A stretch of DNA of 64,000 nt from Mesorhizobium plurifarium (GCA_000824785.1 CCNB01000012.1:133319-197318); one strand, 5' to 3'. Positions 1 to 11,836 are shown, counted from the first letter of the stretch. A program made the numbers and translations. Notes: generated from the sequence alone by a model not told the origin.

Positions 1-804
1 GCGGGGATTGCGCCCGTAGCCGACCCCCGCCGGGGTTCCGGTAGCGATAATGTCGCCGGGCTCCAGCGTCATCATGCCGGCCAAATGAAGCGTGATATCG
101 GCGACGCCAAAAATCATTCGGCTGGTATTGGATTTCTGCTTGACCACTCCATTAACGGCAAGCTCGATGCCCAGCGACTGCGGGTCATCTACAAAGCGCG
201 CCGGGGTGATCCACGGGCCTGTCGGTTGGAATTGGTTCCAGCCTTTCTGCATGACCCAGTCGATACCCACAGATGGTCGTGAAGCAATCCAGTCGCGGGC
301 AGAAACGTCATTTATGACCGTATAGCCGGCTACGGCCTGCAAGGGGTCACCGCCATCGCCGGGACCGTAGCGGCGACCAATGACAACCCCCAGCTCGGCC
401 TCCCAATCAACCATGCTTGCACGCGCAGGCAGCCGAATCTCTTCACCGTGAGCCGCCAGCGCTACCTGGGGCCGCATAAAGCCGTATGGAAACTCAGGTC
501 TTTCGCCCGCAGCCATTTCCTGATTGTGCTCACGGTAATTTGTACCAATGCAAATCAGCTTTCTTGGATTGGCAATTGGAGTGCAATAGGAAACGTCGGC
601 TGGATCCGCACCCGGCGCGACCACCCTTGCGCATCGTTCCGCAAGTAGTTCGTCATATTTGGCCCAGTCGGCAAATATGCTCTCAAGATCCGTTGGAGCT
701 CCCTCCCCCAGAATCTCGGCGAGAGGGTGAACCCGCATACCAACCAATACCAGTGGCGACAGGCTGCCACCCAAGCGACCGGTTCCAAGCTTGTAGGCAA
801 CCAT
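1..804 (-). CDS. Fumarylacetoacetate hydrolase (FAH) family protein, 3' end cut by the window edge
   Basis: The reverse strand is open from an ATG at 804 to the window edge (268 codons, no stop seen). The translation begins MVAYKLGTGRLGG, has a core with LICIGTNYREHNQE, WEAELGVVIGRRYG, GYTVINDVSARDW, and ends near LEPGDIIATGTPAGVG. These are the fold and metal-site signatures (the E-x-E type acidic ligands in the WEAELG block) of the FAH superfamily, which covers 2-hydroxyhepta-2,4-diene-1,7-dioate isomerases, ureidoglycolate lyase-like enzymes and acylpyruvate hydrolases. The substrate cannot be fixed from sequence. About 15-25 residues are probably missing at the C-terminus. Its upstream region (979-1021) carries three TTTGGAAA-type boxes. 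Neighbouring catabolic genes suggest a role in ring-derived or keto-acid breakdown. Confidence 0.9.
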   Translation of the reverse strand, partial: MVAYKLGTGRLGGSLSPLVLVGMRVHPLAEILGEGAPTDLESIFADWAKYDELLAERCARVVAPGADPADVSYCTPIANPRKLICIGTNYREHNQEMAAGERPEFPYGFMRPQVALAAHGEEIRLPARASMVDWEAELGVVIGRRYGPGDGGDPLQAVAGYTVINDVSARDWIASRPSVGIDWVMQKGWNQFQPTGPWITPARFVDDPQSLGIELAVNGVVKQKSNTSRMIFGVADITLHLAGMMTLEPGDIIATGTPAGVGYGRNPR

Positions 805-1620
805 AGTTCTAGCTCCTGCCTGCGGCCGGCATGGGCCGTTCTGCACTCCGAGTAAGGACCGAGATTTCGTTCAATTGGGTTGCATCCATCGCCGGACCGA
901 ACGTTTGAGCGGCGCCAAAATGGGCTGTCGAGGGAGGCTCGCCGGCGGAGCCAGTCGGATCGAAATGCCTGCAATTCATTTGGAAAGATTCCCCAGTTTG
1001 GAAATTGCTGATATTTTCCAATATACCGCAACCCCGCTTGTGTCAATTTCAAGCAGGGAAAATTCTCTTAGGTCGAATATGGAAAACGCGAACCACCCGG
1101 AGGTCGATGCCGAATTGGGAAACAGTACGGTTGTTGAGAATCGCTAAAGATGTGGCTCTCGCGGGCTGGCACACGATCGAAGAGGTATGCGTCGAATGAT
1201 GCGAGCGAGCGCCGCGATCGCGGGATGGGGTCCAATTTTCAGGAGAGCGCGGATCTTTGTTGCCTGGTGTCTCTTCGATGGGAACTACAGCAGCTTGCTT
1301 TGGTATCCTTGCGAGCACCGATCGCGCGCTATGCTGGATTCGGTTCGATTTGGGAGAGATTGGACAGATGACCGAAAATGATCATCCAACGGCCCGCGCC
1401 CAGCGCTCGGTTTCATCGTCGGTCTGCTGGACGAACTGCGCCAGTTGACCGCTTCGCAGGGGCTTGAACTGATCAGTTATCTCGACGCCGCTTTCATAGA
1501 ATCCCGCGATGCCATCAGAAGAGAGCGCTCACGCGATCAATCCAAAGACAGTGATCCGCGTTGCGGAGGTAATTTAAGCCACTGTCCGCAGCGGTCAAAC
1601 GGACCAGACTCTCCGGCGCT
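805..1620. other. Long gene-poor stretch upstream of the FAH gene
   Basis: Eight hundred bases between two leftward genes hold no intact recognisable gene. The FAH-proximal part carries three TTTGGAAA-type boxes (979-1021), listed separately. The part before the ScfR gene stop holds a possible frame-broken small ORF (1368-1636), also listed separately. Short open frames elsewhere here have no recognisable protein features. Confidence 0.6.
979..1021. promoter_or_regulatory. Three TTTGGAAA-type boxes, candidate operator
   Basis: TTTGGAAA occurs at 979-986 and 997-1004, and its inverse TTTTCCAA at 1014-1021. The last two form a perfect 7-base inverted repeat with a 10-base spacer. The boxes recur at roughly 17-18 base spacing, 175-217 bases upstream of the FAH start. 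No regulator for it is visible in the window. Function is inferred from symmetry and placement only. Confidence 0.4.
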
Positions 1621-1636
1621 TCAGCAAATCGTATAA
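1368..1636 (+). pseudogene. Possible frame-broken small ORF
   Basis: An ATG at 1368 follows GGAGAG at a normal ribosome-binding distance and begins MTENDHPTARAQ. A protein-like stretch, LGFIVGLLDELRQLTASQG continuing into LELISYLDAAFIES, lies in a different frame from 1406 to the stop at 1636, with no start codon of its own upstream. One frameshift near 1400 would join them into a helix-rich protein of about 85-90 residues. I do not recognise the family with certainty; it may equally be chance coding. Confidence 0.25.
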
Positions 1637-3033
1637 GGCAGTTCGCTGCGCCGGTTATGATCTACTGTGATTTTGCTCTTAAGAGGCGGGATGGCGCGCT
1701 GGGTGCAATCCCGCCGCTCACAAATTCGGCATGACACCCCGATGGGGTCGAATGCCGAACTGTTGGTGAAATCCAGCCGGTCCGCGTAGACGAAATCGCC
1801 GGCATAGGAAATCTCGCACCCAAGCGCGATGGCGTAGCGCCGATGAGGAGAGGCAAACCCGCCCTCGGCCTTGGCCACTTCGGTTGCGATGCTGAGATAG
1901 CGGACGCCGTCAGGTGTCTCCGCCAGCTGACAAATCATGCGGCCAGGGGATTCGAAAGCCTGATGGGCGTTCCACAACGGGCACGCCGCGCCATAGCGCG
2001 CGAACTGCAGTTTCGCCGCGCTGTGACGTTTGGTGATGTTTCCCGCACGATCGATGCGTGCAAAGAAGACCGGGACGCCCTTCAGACGCGCCCTTTGCAG
2101 CGTCGAGAGCCGATGGGCGACCTGCTCGAGGCTTGCACCAAAACGGACTGCCACAAGGTGGAGGTCGTGCCGCAACTCCTTAGCCGCAACCAGGAAGGTT
2201 CGATACGGCAACATCAGCGCTCCAGCGAAGTAGTTCAGAAGGCCAATCCGACAAATCTCTGATGCCTCTGCGGTCCGAAAGCGCGCTCGATCAATGATCG
2301 CGGAGATCTGCGCCCGTTGCTCCAAGGCGCCAATCTGGAAAGCCAATTGGAAGCTGCGCGTGGAGGCCGGTGAATAGGGATTCAGGTAGAGCACCCGCGA
2401 GGAAGCATCGAAAAGCCTGACCAACCGTTCTCCGCTTCGGGCGCGTGCGACACGGACTTTATGGTGCTCCTCCAGGTGCTGCGATAACACGGTGCCCGCA
2501 TCCCGTTCTGGCAAGTTCAAGGTTCTTGCTAGATGCTCGGCCGCCCGGTCGAGCTCGTCGATATAATTGTCGACGAAATGGAAGAAATCGCGAACCTCCT
2601 CATAGGGCGTAGGCTCAGAGACGGCGTTGTTGCGAACCAACTGATCGTCAAAGCTGGCAAGCTGCTCGCAGTTCCTGCGATATGCCTGATGGCAGGCAAT
2701 CAGCGCATGCGCGATCGCCGGCGCGTTTTGAGCGATCAGCTTCAGTTCCTGAACGCCCGGTGTCAGGCCACCATAGACCGGATCTGCCAGCGTTTCCTTC
2801 AGGGCAGACAGCAGCCGGTCGGTGTCACTGCCGCCGATGGTCGAAACATCGACCTGAAACTTCTCGGCCAATGCAAGAAGCACTGCCGCTGACACGGGCC
2901 GCTGGTTGTTTTCGATCTGATTGAGATAACTGGTCGAGATCCCCAACCGCTCGGCGAACGCGGACTGGGTGGCCTTACTGGCGTCCCGCAACTCGCGCAC
3001 GCGACGGCCAATGAAAAGCTTAGCATATGCCAT
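1621..3033 (-). CDS. Short-chain fatty acyl-CoA regulator family (ScfR/PccR-like) transcription factor
   Basis: This 470-residue protein has an XRE-type helix-turn-helix at about residues 8-62 (TQSAFAERLGISTSYLNQIE). An IrrE/DUF955-like middle follows, and a C-terminal domain with the clustered cysteines CRICERRDC typical of the ScfR/RamB/PccR family. Members sense acyl-CoA state; PccR of Rhodobacter sphaeroides activates propionyl-CoA carboxylase genes. Divergent placement next to pccB supports the same role here. I chose ATG 3033 (MAYAKLFIGRRVREL); the frame opens two codons earlier only with TTG. No strong Shine-Dalgarno is seen, and the start codon overlaps an exact TTTGCAAA box (3033-3040), which suggests autoregulation. 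Confidence 0.9.
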   Translation of the reverse strand: MAYAKLFIGRRVRELRDASKATQSAFAERLGISTSYLNQIENNQRPVSAAVLLALAEKFQVDVSTIGGSDTDRLLSALKETLADPVYGGLTPGVQELKLIAQNAPAIAHALIACHQAYRRNCEQLASFDDQLVRNNAVSEPTPYEEVRDFFHFVDNYIDELDRAAEHLARTLNLPERDAGTVLSQHLEEHHKVRVARARSGERLVRLFDASSRVLYLNPYSPASTRSFQLAFQIGALEQRAQISAIIDRARFRTAEASEICRIGLLNYFAGALMLPYRTFLVAAKELRHDLHLVAVRFGASLEQVAHRLSTLQRARLKGVPVFFARIDRAGNITKRHSAAKLQFARYGAACPLWNAHQAFESPGRMICQLAETPDGVRYLSIATEVAKAEGGFASPHRRYAIALGCEISYAGDFVYADRLDFTNSSAFDPIGVSCRICERRDCTQRAIPPLKSKITVDHNRRSELPYTIC

Positions 3034-3062
3034 TTGCAAATTCGCATTTCTCTATTCGCATT
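3033..3062. promoter_or_regulatory. Candidate PccR/ScfR operator in the pcc divergon
   Basis: TTTGCAAA at 3033-3040 is followed by two copies of ATTCGCATTT starting at 3040 and 3054. TTTGCAAA is the half-site published for PccR in Rhodobacter sphaeroides and resembles the RamB site of Corynebacterium. Only one exact copy is seen; the others match partly. It overlaps the regulator start codon and lies about 190-215 bases ahead of pccB. A TATA-like run on the reverse strand just beyond it could be the regulator's -10. Confidence 0.5.
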
Positions 3063-3248
3063 TTTATACATTCCACAGCCACGCCCGGTCAACGCTTTGA
3101 CGCAGCACGCCGACAAACTAATGCGAAGCTCAAGTCTCGAGGAGGAGCCAGTGTCGCCAGCAGCGTGCATCTCAAGCAATGGCCTGCTTGCAGTGGTTGG
3201 GCTCTCGACTTCGGCCGAGGATTTTGTTGACGAAAGGTCCGTGCGCTG

Positions 3249-4781
3249 ATGCGAGCCGTTCTTGAACAACTCGAGGCTCGACGCGAACAGGCCCGTCTGG
3301 GAGGCGGTCAGAAGCGCATCGATGCCCAGCACGCAAAAGGTAAGTTGACCGCCAGGGAGCGTCTGGACGTGCTCCTCGATGAGCGCTCGTTCGAGGAATA
3401 CGACATGTATGTCACCCACCGCGCCAGCGACTTTGGCATGGCGGCGCATAAGGTCGCAGGCGATGGCGTGGTGACCGGATGGGGCACCATCAACGGACCG
3501 CTCGTCTATGTCTTTTCCCAAGACTTCACCGTGCTTGGGGGATCTTTGTCCGAGACCCATGCCGAAAAGATCTGCAAGATAATGGACATGGCGATGCGCA
3601 ACGGCGCACCCGTGATCGGCCTCAATGATTCCGGCGGCGCTCGCATCCAGGAAGGCGTCGCCTCGCTTGCCGGCTATGCCGAGGTTTTCAGGCGCAACGT
3701 CGAGGCGTCCGGCGTCATCCCACAGATTTCGGCGATCATGGGCCCCTGCGCCGGCGGCGCCGTCTATTCACCGGCGATGACCGATTTCATCTTCATGGTG
3801 CGAGACACCTCCTACATGTTTGTCACCGGCCCGGATGTGGTGAAGACCGTAACCAACGAGATCGTCACTGCGGAGGAACTCGGCGGCGCCGGCACGCACA
3901 CCCAAAAATCGTCCGTGGCCGACGGCGCTTTCAAGAACGATGTCGAGGCGCTGGAGGCGATCCGCAGGCTGTTCGACTTCCTGCCGCTCAACAATCGCGA
4001 CAAGCCGCCGGTCAGACCGTTCCACGACGATCCGGCGCGCCTCGAGATGCGGTTGGACACGCTGGTGCCCGACAGCGCCAACAAGCCCTATGACATGAAG
4101 GAGCTGATCCTGGCCATCGCCGACGAAGGCGATTTCTTCGAGATCCAGGCCGCCTATGCCAGAAACATCATCACCGGCCTCCTGCGGCTCGAAGGCCAGA
4201 CCGTCGGCGTCGTCGCCAACCAGCCGATGGTGCTGGCGGGATGCCTCGATATCGATTCCAGTCGCAAGGCCGCCCGTTTCGTGCGCTTCTGCGATGCCTT
4301 CAACATTCCGTTGCTGACGCTGGTCGACGTGCCGGGTTTCCTGCCGGGCACATCCCAGGAGTATGGCGGGGTGATCAAGCACGGCGCCAAGCTTCTGTTT
4401 GCCTATTCGCAGGCCACCGTGCCGATGGTGACGCTGATCACGCGCAAGGCCTATGGCGGCGCCTATGACGTGATGGCCTCCAAGCATATCGGCGCGGACG
4501 TGAACTATGCCTGGCCGACGGCCGAGATCGCCGTGATGGGAGCCAAGGGCGCGACCGAGATCCTTTACCGCTCGGAACTCGCGGACGCGGGCAAGATCGC
4601 GGTCAGGACCAGAGAGTACGAGGCACGCTTCGCCAACCCGTTCGTGGCGGCCGAACGCGGCTTTATCGACGAGGTGATCATGCCGCATTCCTCGCGCAAG
4701 CGCATCGCCCGCGCCTTCGCCGCACTGCGCGGCAAGAACATCGAGCCGCGCTGGAAGAAGCACGACACCATGCCGCTGTGA
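3249..4781 (+). CDS. pccB: Propionyl-CoA carboxylase beta subunit (carboxyltransferase)
   Basis: At 510 residues this is the usual length for PccB. It transfers the carboxyl group from carboxybiotin on PccA to propionyl-CoA to form (S)-methylmalonyl-CoA. The sequence shows the paired acyl-CoA carboxyltransferase halves: an N-terminal part with [19 protein letters not shown] and [17 protein letters not shown], and a C-terminal part with [21 protein letters not shown] and [12 protein letters not shown]. The glycine-rich oxyanion-hole stretches of both halves are intact. It is the first gene of the rightward pccB-ORF-pccA-mutase run, which shares an upstream region with the divergent ScfR-type regulator. 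The protein should be a cytoplasmic hexamer component with PccA. Confidence 0.97.
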   Translation: MRAVLEQLEARREQARLGGGQKRIDAQHAKGKLTARERLDVLLDERSFEEYDMYVTHRASDFGMAAHKVAGDGVVTGWGTINGPLVYVFSQDFTVLGGSLSETHAEKICKIMDMAMRNGAPVIGLNDSGGARIQEGVASLAGYAEVFRRNVEASGVIPQISAIMGPCAGGAVYSPAMTDFIFMVRDTSYMFVTGPDVVKTVTNEIVTAEELGGAGTHTQKSSVADGAFKNDVEALEAIRRLFDFLPLNNRDKPPVRPFHDDPARLEMRLDTLVPDSANKPYDMKELILAIADEGDFFEIQAAYARNIITGLLRLEGQTVGVVANQPMVLAGCLDIDSSRKAARFVRFCDAFNIPLLTLVDVPGFLPGTSQEYGGVIKHGAKLLFAYSQATVPMVTLITRKAYGGAYDVMASKHIGADVNYAWPTAEIAVMGAKGATEILYRSELADAGKIAVRTREYEARFANPFVAAERGFIDEVIMPHSSRKRIARAFAALRGKNIEPRWKKHDTMPL

Positions 4782-4787
4782 GGGTTC

Positions 4788-4967
4788 ATGTGCACGCAGG
4801 TCCGGATTGACGGAATCCTCTGTTCGACCTCGCGGCAGCTGGCCGCCTGGCTTAGCCGAGAAGGACTTGGCGCCGAAAGGCTCCTCGAATGGGTGGATCG
4901 GCATGGCGAGATGGAGTGGTGCCTGTGCGTGATCGACGTGCCGAGGACGTGGGGCGCTCGGCGCTAA
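4788..4967 (+). CDS. 59-residue hypothetical protein between pccB and pccA
   Basis: An ATG six bases after the pccB stop opens a 59-codon frame (MCTQVRIDGILCSTSRQLAAW to the end VPRTWGARR) that stops 46 bases before the pccA start. It keeps the codon use of its neighbours and fills the gap, so translation as part of the pcc transcript is likely. It contains four cysteines and five tryptophans in 59 residues, no membrane segment and no domain I recognise. A small ORF between pccB and pccA is, as I recall, a recurring arrangement in related bacteria, but I cannot name its role. Confidence 0.6.
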   Translation: MCTQVRIDGILCSTSRQLAAWLSREGLGAERLLEWVDRHGEMEWCLCVIDVPRTWGARR

Positions 4968-5013
4968 AATGGACGCGCAAAGGCCAATCGGAAATGTTTG
5001 TGGTCGATCCGTA

Positions 5014-7016
<2,003 letters not shown>

Positions 7017-7017
<1 letters not shown>

Positions 7018-9152
7018 TGGCCGACGAGCTCGAGCAGTGGCGCGCCCTTGCCGAGAGGGAGCTCAAGGCCGACCCGGACACGCTCACCTGTCGCACGCCT
7101 GAAGGCATCGCGGTCAAGCCCCTCTACACGGCACGGGATCTCGAGGGGATCGACTATCTTGGCGGCTTGCCGGGGCAAAAGCCGTTCCTGCGCGGCCCGC
7201 GCGCAACCATGTATGCTGGCCGGCCATGGACCATCCGGCAATATGCCGGCTTCTCGACGGCGGAAGCCTCCAGCGCTTTCTACCGCAAGGCGCTCGCCGC
7301 CGGCCAGCAAGGCGTGTCGGTCGCCTTCGACCTTGCCACCCATCGCGGCTATGACAGCGATCACCCGCGCGTCGAGGGCGATGTCGGCAAGGCGGGCGTG
7401 GCGATCGATTCCGTCGAGGACATGAAGATCCTGTTCGACGGCATCCCGCTCAAGAAGGTCTCGGTGTCGATGACCATGAACGGCGCGGTGGTCCCGATCC
7501 TCGCCAGCTTCATCGTCGCGGGCGAGGAGCAGGGCGTGCCGCGGGCGCAGCTCTCAGGCACGATCCAGAACGACATCCTCAAGGAGTTCATGGTCCGCAA
7601 CACCTACATCTACCCGCCGGAGCCCTCGATGCGGATCGTCGCCGACATCATCGAGTTCACGGCGAAGGAGATGCCGAAGTTCAACTCGATCTCGATCTCC
7701 GGCTACCATATGCAGGAGGCGGGAGCGACGCTGGTGCAGGAGCTCGCCTTCACGCTGGCCGACGGGCGCGAATATGTCCGCGCGGCGCTGAAGAAAGGGC
7801 TCGATGTCGACGATTTCGCCGGCCGGCTGTCCTTCTTCTTCGCCATTGGCATGAACTTCTTCATGGAGGCGGCCAAGCTGCGCGCGGCGCGGCTTCTGTG
7901 GACGCGAATCATGGAGGAGTTCCAGCCGAAGAAGGCTTCCTCGCTCATGCTGCGCACCCACTGCCAGACGTCCGGCGTGTCGCTGCAGGAGCAGGACCCC
8001 TACAACAACATCGTGCGCACCGCCTTCGAGGCGATGAGCGCGGTGCTTGGCGGCACGCAGAGCCTGCACACCAATTCCTTCGACGAGGCGATCGCGCTGC
8101 CGACCGAGTTTTCGTCCCGCATCGCGCGCAACACGCAGTTGATCCTCCAGCACGAGACGGGCGTGACGAAGGTGGTCGATCCGCTGGCCGGCTCCTACTA
8201 TGTCGAGAGCCTGACCAAGGAGCTGGCCGACGCCGCCTGGACACTGATCGAGGAGGTCGAGGCCATGGGCGGCATGACCAAGGCCGTCCATGAAGGGCTG
8301 CCGAAGCGCATGATCGAGGAAGCCGCGACCCGCAGGCAGGCGGCGATCGACCGCGGCGACGAGGTGATCGTCGGCGTCAACCGGTACAGGCTCGAAGAGG
8401 AAGCGCAGCTCGACATCCTCGACATCGACAACAAGGCGGTACGGGCGGCGCAGATCGCCCGCATCGAAATGGTGAGGCGCCAGCGAGATCCCGCAAAGGT
8501 CGCTGAAGCCCTGTCCGCGCTGGGCGACGTCGCCCGCTCCCGCGAGGGCAATATCCTGGCGAGCGCCGTCGAGGCCGCCCGCGCCCGCGCAACGGTCGGC
8601 GAGATATCGGATGTGCTGCGCAAGGTCTTTGGCGACCATGCCGCGGCTCCGAAGGTGGTGCGCAAGGTCTATGACGCCGCGTATCGTGGGGAGCCGGAAT
8701 ACGAGATGCTGGTGAAACGCCTCGAAGCCCTGCGGGCCGCCCTGGGAGAGGCTCCCAGGATACTGGTGGCCAAGCTCGGCCAGGACGGCCATGACCGCGG
8801 CGCCAAGGTCATCGCCTCGGCCTTTGGCGACATCGGCTTCGACGTCATCGCCGGGCCGCTGTTCCAGACGCCGCAGGAAGCGGCGAACCTTGCGGCGAAG
8901 CTGAAGGTCCATCTTGTGGGCATGTCTTCGCTGGCGGCCGGCCACAAGACCCTGGCGCCGCAACTGGTCAAGGCGCTCAAGGCAAAGGGCGCCTCGGACG
9001 CCATCGTGGTGGTCGGCGGCGTAGTACCACGCCAGGATTACCAATTCCTGATGGAGCATGGGGTCTCTGCGGTGTTTGGACCTGGAACCGCTGTCCTGGA
9101 TGCCGCGCGCGCGGTTCTAGACCTGCTGGAGGGCAAGCGTCGCAACCGGTGA
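7017..9152 (+). CDS. Methylmalonyl-CoA mutase, adenosylcobalamin-dependent
   Basis: The 711-residue single-chain enzyme converts (R)-methylmalonyl-CoA to succinyl-CoA, completing entry of propionyl-CoA into the TCA cycle. The N-terminal TIM-barrel carries [14 protein letters not shown] and the substrate-channel segments [13 protein letters not shown] and [19 protein letters not shown]. The C-terminal B12 domain has the DxHxxG signature in [10 protein letters not shown], with the cobalt-binding His near residue 592, followed by a Rossmann-like fold with GGVVPRQDY. Start ATG 7017 overlaps the pccA TGA by one base; GTG 7014 is an alternative. No methylmalonyl-CoA epimerase or MeaB-type GTPase gene is adjacent, so both must be encoded elsewhere. 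Confidence 0.96.
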
Positions 9153-9289
9153 GTTACGCCTGCCGTGCTGCGAGGGATATGGTTCTCAGCCGCATCGAAG
9201 CAAGAATGAACCCGTGGAGAGACGGCCTGACTAGTCCTGGCAGAACGGATCGGTCACGTGAAAATCACAGAATCTATGAGAGCGAGAGG

Positions 9290-9900
9290 CCAAGTGCTGT
9301 CCCGATGATACCCGACGCAACACCCGCGGCCGTGCTTCCGATGCAATGGCTCCTTCCGGGCCTTGACTGAGAAAGGTGAGGTGATCCTCAGTTTCCACGC
9401 CCTGCACGTTGAAACCAGTGAGTTGAAAATCGTTGCCGATACATGCGTCGGCACCCACAAGCAAAGGGGCGAAATAACCGGTATGCACATGCAACACGGG
9501 CAATTCCTGGAGCTTTTCGAAAAGATCGGCTGCCGGCCCTGAGAGGTCGACGTGGTCCTTTGCGCTCCTCATGTGGGCGGAACACGATAAATGGCAACCC
9601 ACTTTCCCCACCCACTCTACCTCTTCCGCCGGGCGGAATACGAGCACTGGAACAAGGAGGTGGAAAGCACTTGGAAAGCTTCGAAAAGTTTATCATCGAG
9701 GACCCTCTCGGTGATCCTGGCGTCCCGTCGAGCGGGATCGGTCGACTTCATTGAGACGGACCGGTCATGTCGCCCGAGGGCCACTCCCAGGCACGTGAAC
9801 GTGGCGAATACGTCGGCCAGCCAGAACGGGTTTAATCCCGGGGACGTCGTGCACCACCCCTACCGGCTCGCGCATCCTGTTGGCCACTGTGATCCACTAT
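9290..9900 (+). pseudogene. Decayed metallo-beta-lactamase-fold hydrolase gene
   Basis: Fragments of one protein family line up in order across frames. They are VPMIPDATPAAVLPMQWLLP (about 9300-9360); GEVILSFHALHVETSELKIV and VADTCVG (from 9375); then EVDVVLC after an in-frame TGA at 9540; QPTFPT and LYLFRRAEYEHWNKEV near 9590-9660; VDFIETDRS near 9745; and ATPRHVNV then GDVVHHPYRLAHP (to about 9880). This order matches quinoprotein-relay/lactonase-like MBL proteins. The HxHxDH zinc motif expected after VVLC is gone (reads ALLMWAEHDKW). At least two frameshifts and a stop make it non-functional. It lies between the mutase and the GMC gene, near the end of the pcc transcript. Confidence 0.75.
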
Positions 9901-10097
9901 TCGGCCGAGGGTAGGGAAGCGAGTTAGCTTGAACCTTTTAGCGAGTTCATCCAACCTATCCAGGGCTACCGCGTGTGGCCGGGCCACTCGCGCATCGTGC
10001 TCGAAGCGAAAGGTCTTTAACAAAAGAGTGGCTGCCGGCAAACTGGATTTGACGGCAGCCAAGTTGCCTTGGGAGGCTTTTCCGGCGATTTGCGGTT

Positions 10098-11807
10098 TCA
10101 GCTTTCTTTGTGGAGTATTTCTGCCATTCGCTCGCCGATCAGAACGCAAGCGGCCATCGTAGCGGAGCTGACAATATGCGGCATGATCGACCCATCGGCG
10201 ATCCGCAAGCCTCTTACGCCCTTCACCCGCAGTTGTCCGTCGACGACCGCATCCTCGTCCTTGCCCATGCGACAAGTGCCAACCGAGTGGAAGAAGCTCG
10301 ACGCGCCGTCGCGGATGAAATCGGCCATTTCTTCCTTGTCGAGCTTCTTGCCTGGGGCTACCTCGCGGATGGCAAAGGGCCTCATGGCTTGCGAATTTCC
10401 AAGCTCGCGGCAGGCTTCAATAGCGGCGGCCAAGGCGGCCATATCATCTGGATGAGTAAGTAGCCTTGCATCCAGGATTGGATTGTCGGCGGGATTTGCG
10501 GATCTCAGTTTCAAGAAGCCACGGCTTTTCGGCGCAACGAGCCCAGCGCACAAGGCCCAGGCCGTAGTCGGCGGTGCATATCGTGCGATGATTTCTTCCG
10601 TGGCATAGGGAAATTCAAGCTGAACGAAATTGAAATCGGGGGCGGAAAGTGACGCTTTGCTCTTCCAGAAGCCAGCGACGTTCGCTCCGGTATTCAGCAA
10701 TGGGATTGGTTGCGGCGATTCCCACAGACACGCCGCATGTAAGGTGTGATTGTGGTAGTTGGCGCCCACATCAGGTGAATTCACCAGCGTTTTGATGCCG
10801 TGCGGCTTGAGGTCCTTTTCGTTCCCGATGCCACTCAACATCAAGATCTTGGCACTATTCATTCCACCTGCGCACAAGACGATCTCGCGGTCGGCCCAAA
10901 ATACGACCATGCGGTCTCCAAGGTCGACCTCGACAGCAACGGCCCGATCTCCATCCAAGACGACGCGGTGCACATGGGAGTTGGGCAGCAGCGTGATGTT
11001 TTCCTGCCCCAAGACATTGTAGAGGTATGCGCGAGCCATGCTATGGCGTAGGCCGTCGCGCACAATGTGATTCATGTAAGCGAACCCGCCATCCATCTCC
11101 TCACGGGCACCGTTCTGATCGGACAATACGGGGTGACCGCATTCCTTTGCCGCCTCGAGCAGGGCCGTTCCAACTGCTGAATGGCCAGCGGCGGGCTGGA
11201 CCCAAACCGGCCCCCCCGTGCCGCGATAGCGCGCGTCGGCTGGTCCATGCCAGTCTTCTAGATTTCTGAAAATTTCCAGCGCGTGCTCATATCCCCACAA
11301 AGGCTCACCGGAGATTTCAGCCCATTCATTCAGGTTTGCCTTGAACGGACGTGACCATGTCAATGCGTTCGTGCTGCTGCCCCCGCCGACAACACGGCCC
11401 ATAGACTCTCTAATAATTCGGCCATTCATGGAGGGCGAAGGCTCGGAGAATACGTTCCAATCCAAATGGTTTCCGATATTTTGAACCCACAAGTTGGGGT
11501 CCAGCACCGAAGCTGCCGTATCCCAACCTCCGGCTTCGAGAACGAGTATGCGCGCTGATTTCTTTACTGCGGCGAGGCGCCCCGCAACTGCCGAACCGGC
11601 ACAACCTGTGCCACAGATGATATAGTCGTAGCTCCCCTTCAGGTCTTTGCGCCGGGCATCCTGATTGGCACGGATTTCGTTTAATTGGTCCGCCAGCGCC
11701 GGAATAGATGCGTTGATCCGCCCAATCCAGGGCACGGTCGAGGACGATACCCGCCTTGCCGATCCAGGCTTTTCCCGTGTTGTCATGCCTCCGATGGTCA
11801 TTCGCAT
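10098..11807 (-). CDS. GMC-family FAD-dependent oxidoreductase (choline dehydrogenase-like)
   Basis: About 569 residues from ATG 11807 (ATG 11801 has better GAGG spacing and is equally possible). An open frame extends further upstream, but only as a shadow of the molybdoprotein gene. The FAD-binding glycine motif DYIICGTGCAGSAVAGRLA lies near residues 61-79 after an unusual extension of about 60 residues. The GMC signatures GRVVGGGSSTNALTWSRP and CAGGMNSAKILMLSGIG follow. The C-terminal active-site region has FFHSVGTCRMG and MPHIVSSATMAAC, giving the two catalytic histidines. These enzymes oxidise alcohols or sugars and pass electrons to an acceptor. It lies 29 bases after the three-subunit molybdenum hydroxylase genes on the same strand, so the two may act on one substrate series. 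Confidence 0.92.
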   Translation of the reverse strand: MRMTIGGMTTREKPGSARRVSSSTVPWIGRINASIPALADQLNEIRANQDARRKDLKGSYDYIICGTGCAGSAVAGRLAAVKKSARILVLEAGGWDTAASVLDPNLWVQNIGNHLDWNVFSEPSPSMNGRIIRESMGRVVGGGSSTNALTWSRPFKANLNEWAEISGEPLWGYEHALEIFRNLEDWHGPADARYRGTGGPVWVQPAAGHSAVGTALLEAAKECGHPVLSDQNGAREEMDGGFAYMNHIVRDGLRHSMARAYLYNVLGQENITLLPNSHVHRVVLDGDRAVAVEVDLGDRMVVFWADREIVLCAGGMNSAKILMLSGIGNEKDLKPHGIKTLVNSPDVGANYHNHTLHAACLWESPQPIPLLNTGANVAGFWKSKASLSAPDFNFVQLEFPYATEEIIARYAPPTTAWALCAGLVAPKSRGFLKLRSANPADNPILDARLLTHPDDMAALAAAIEACRELGNSQAMRPFAIREVAPGKKLDKEEMADFIRDGASSFFHSVGTCRMGKDEDAVVDGQLRVKGVRGLRIADGSIMPHIVSSATMAACVLIGERMAEILHKES

Positions 11808-11836
11808 CCTCGCTCTCGAGCTTCCGCGCCGTCTCT

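Noticed and set aside
7554..9059. Reverse-strand frame of 501 codons over the mutase gene
   Set aside because: Antisense shadow of a well-supported gene, with composition typical of such shadows.
9832..10275. Reverse frame of 147 codons after the MBL relic
   Set aside because: Overlaps the GMC gene end in another frame and shows no family features.
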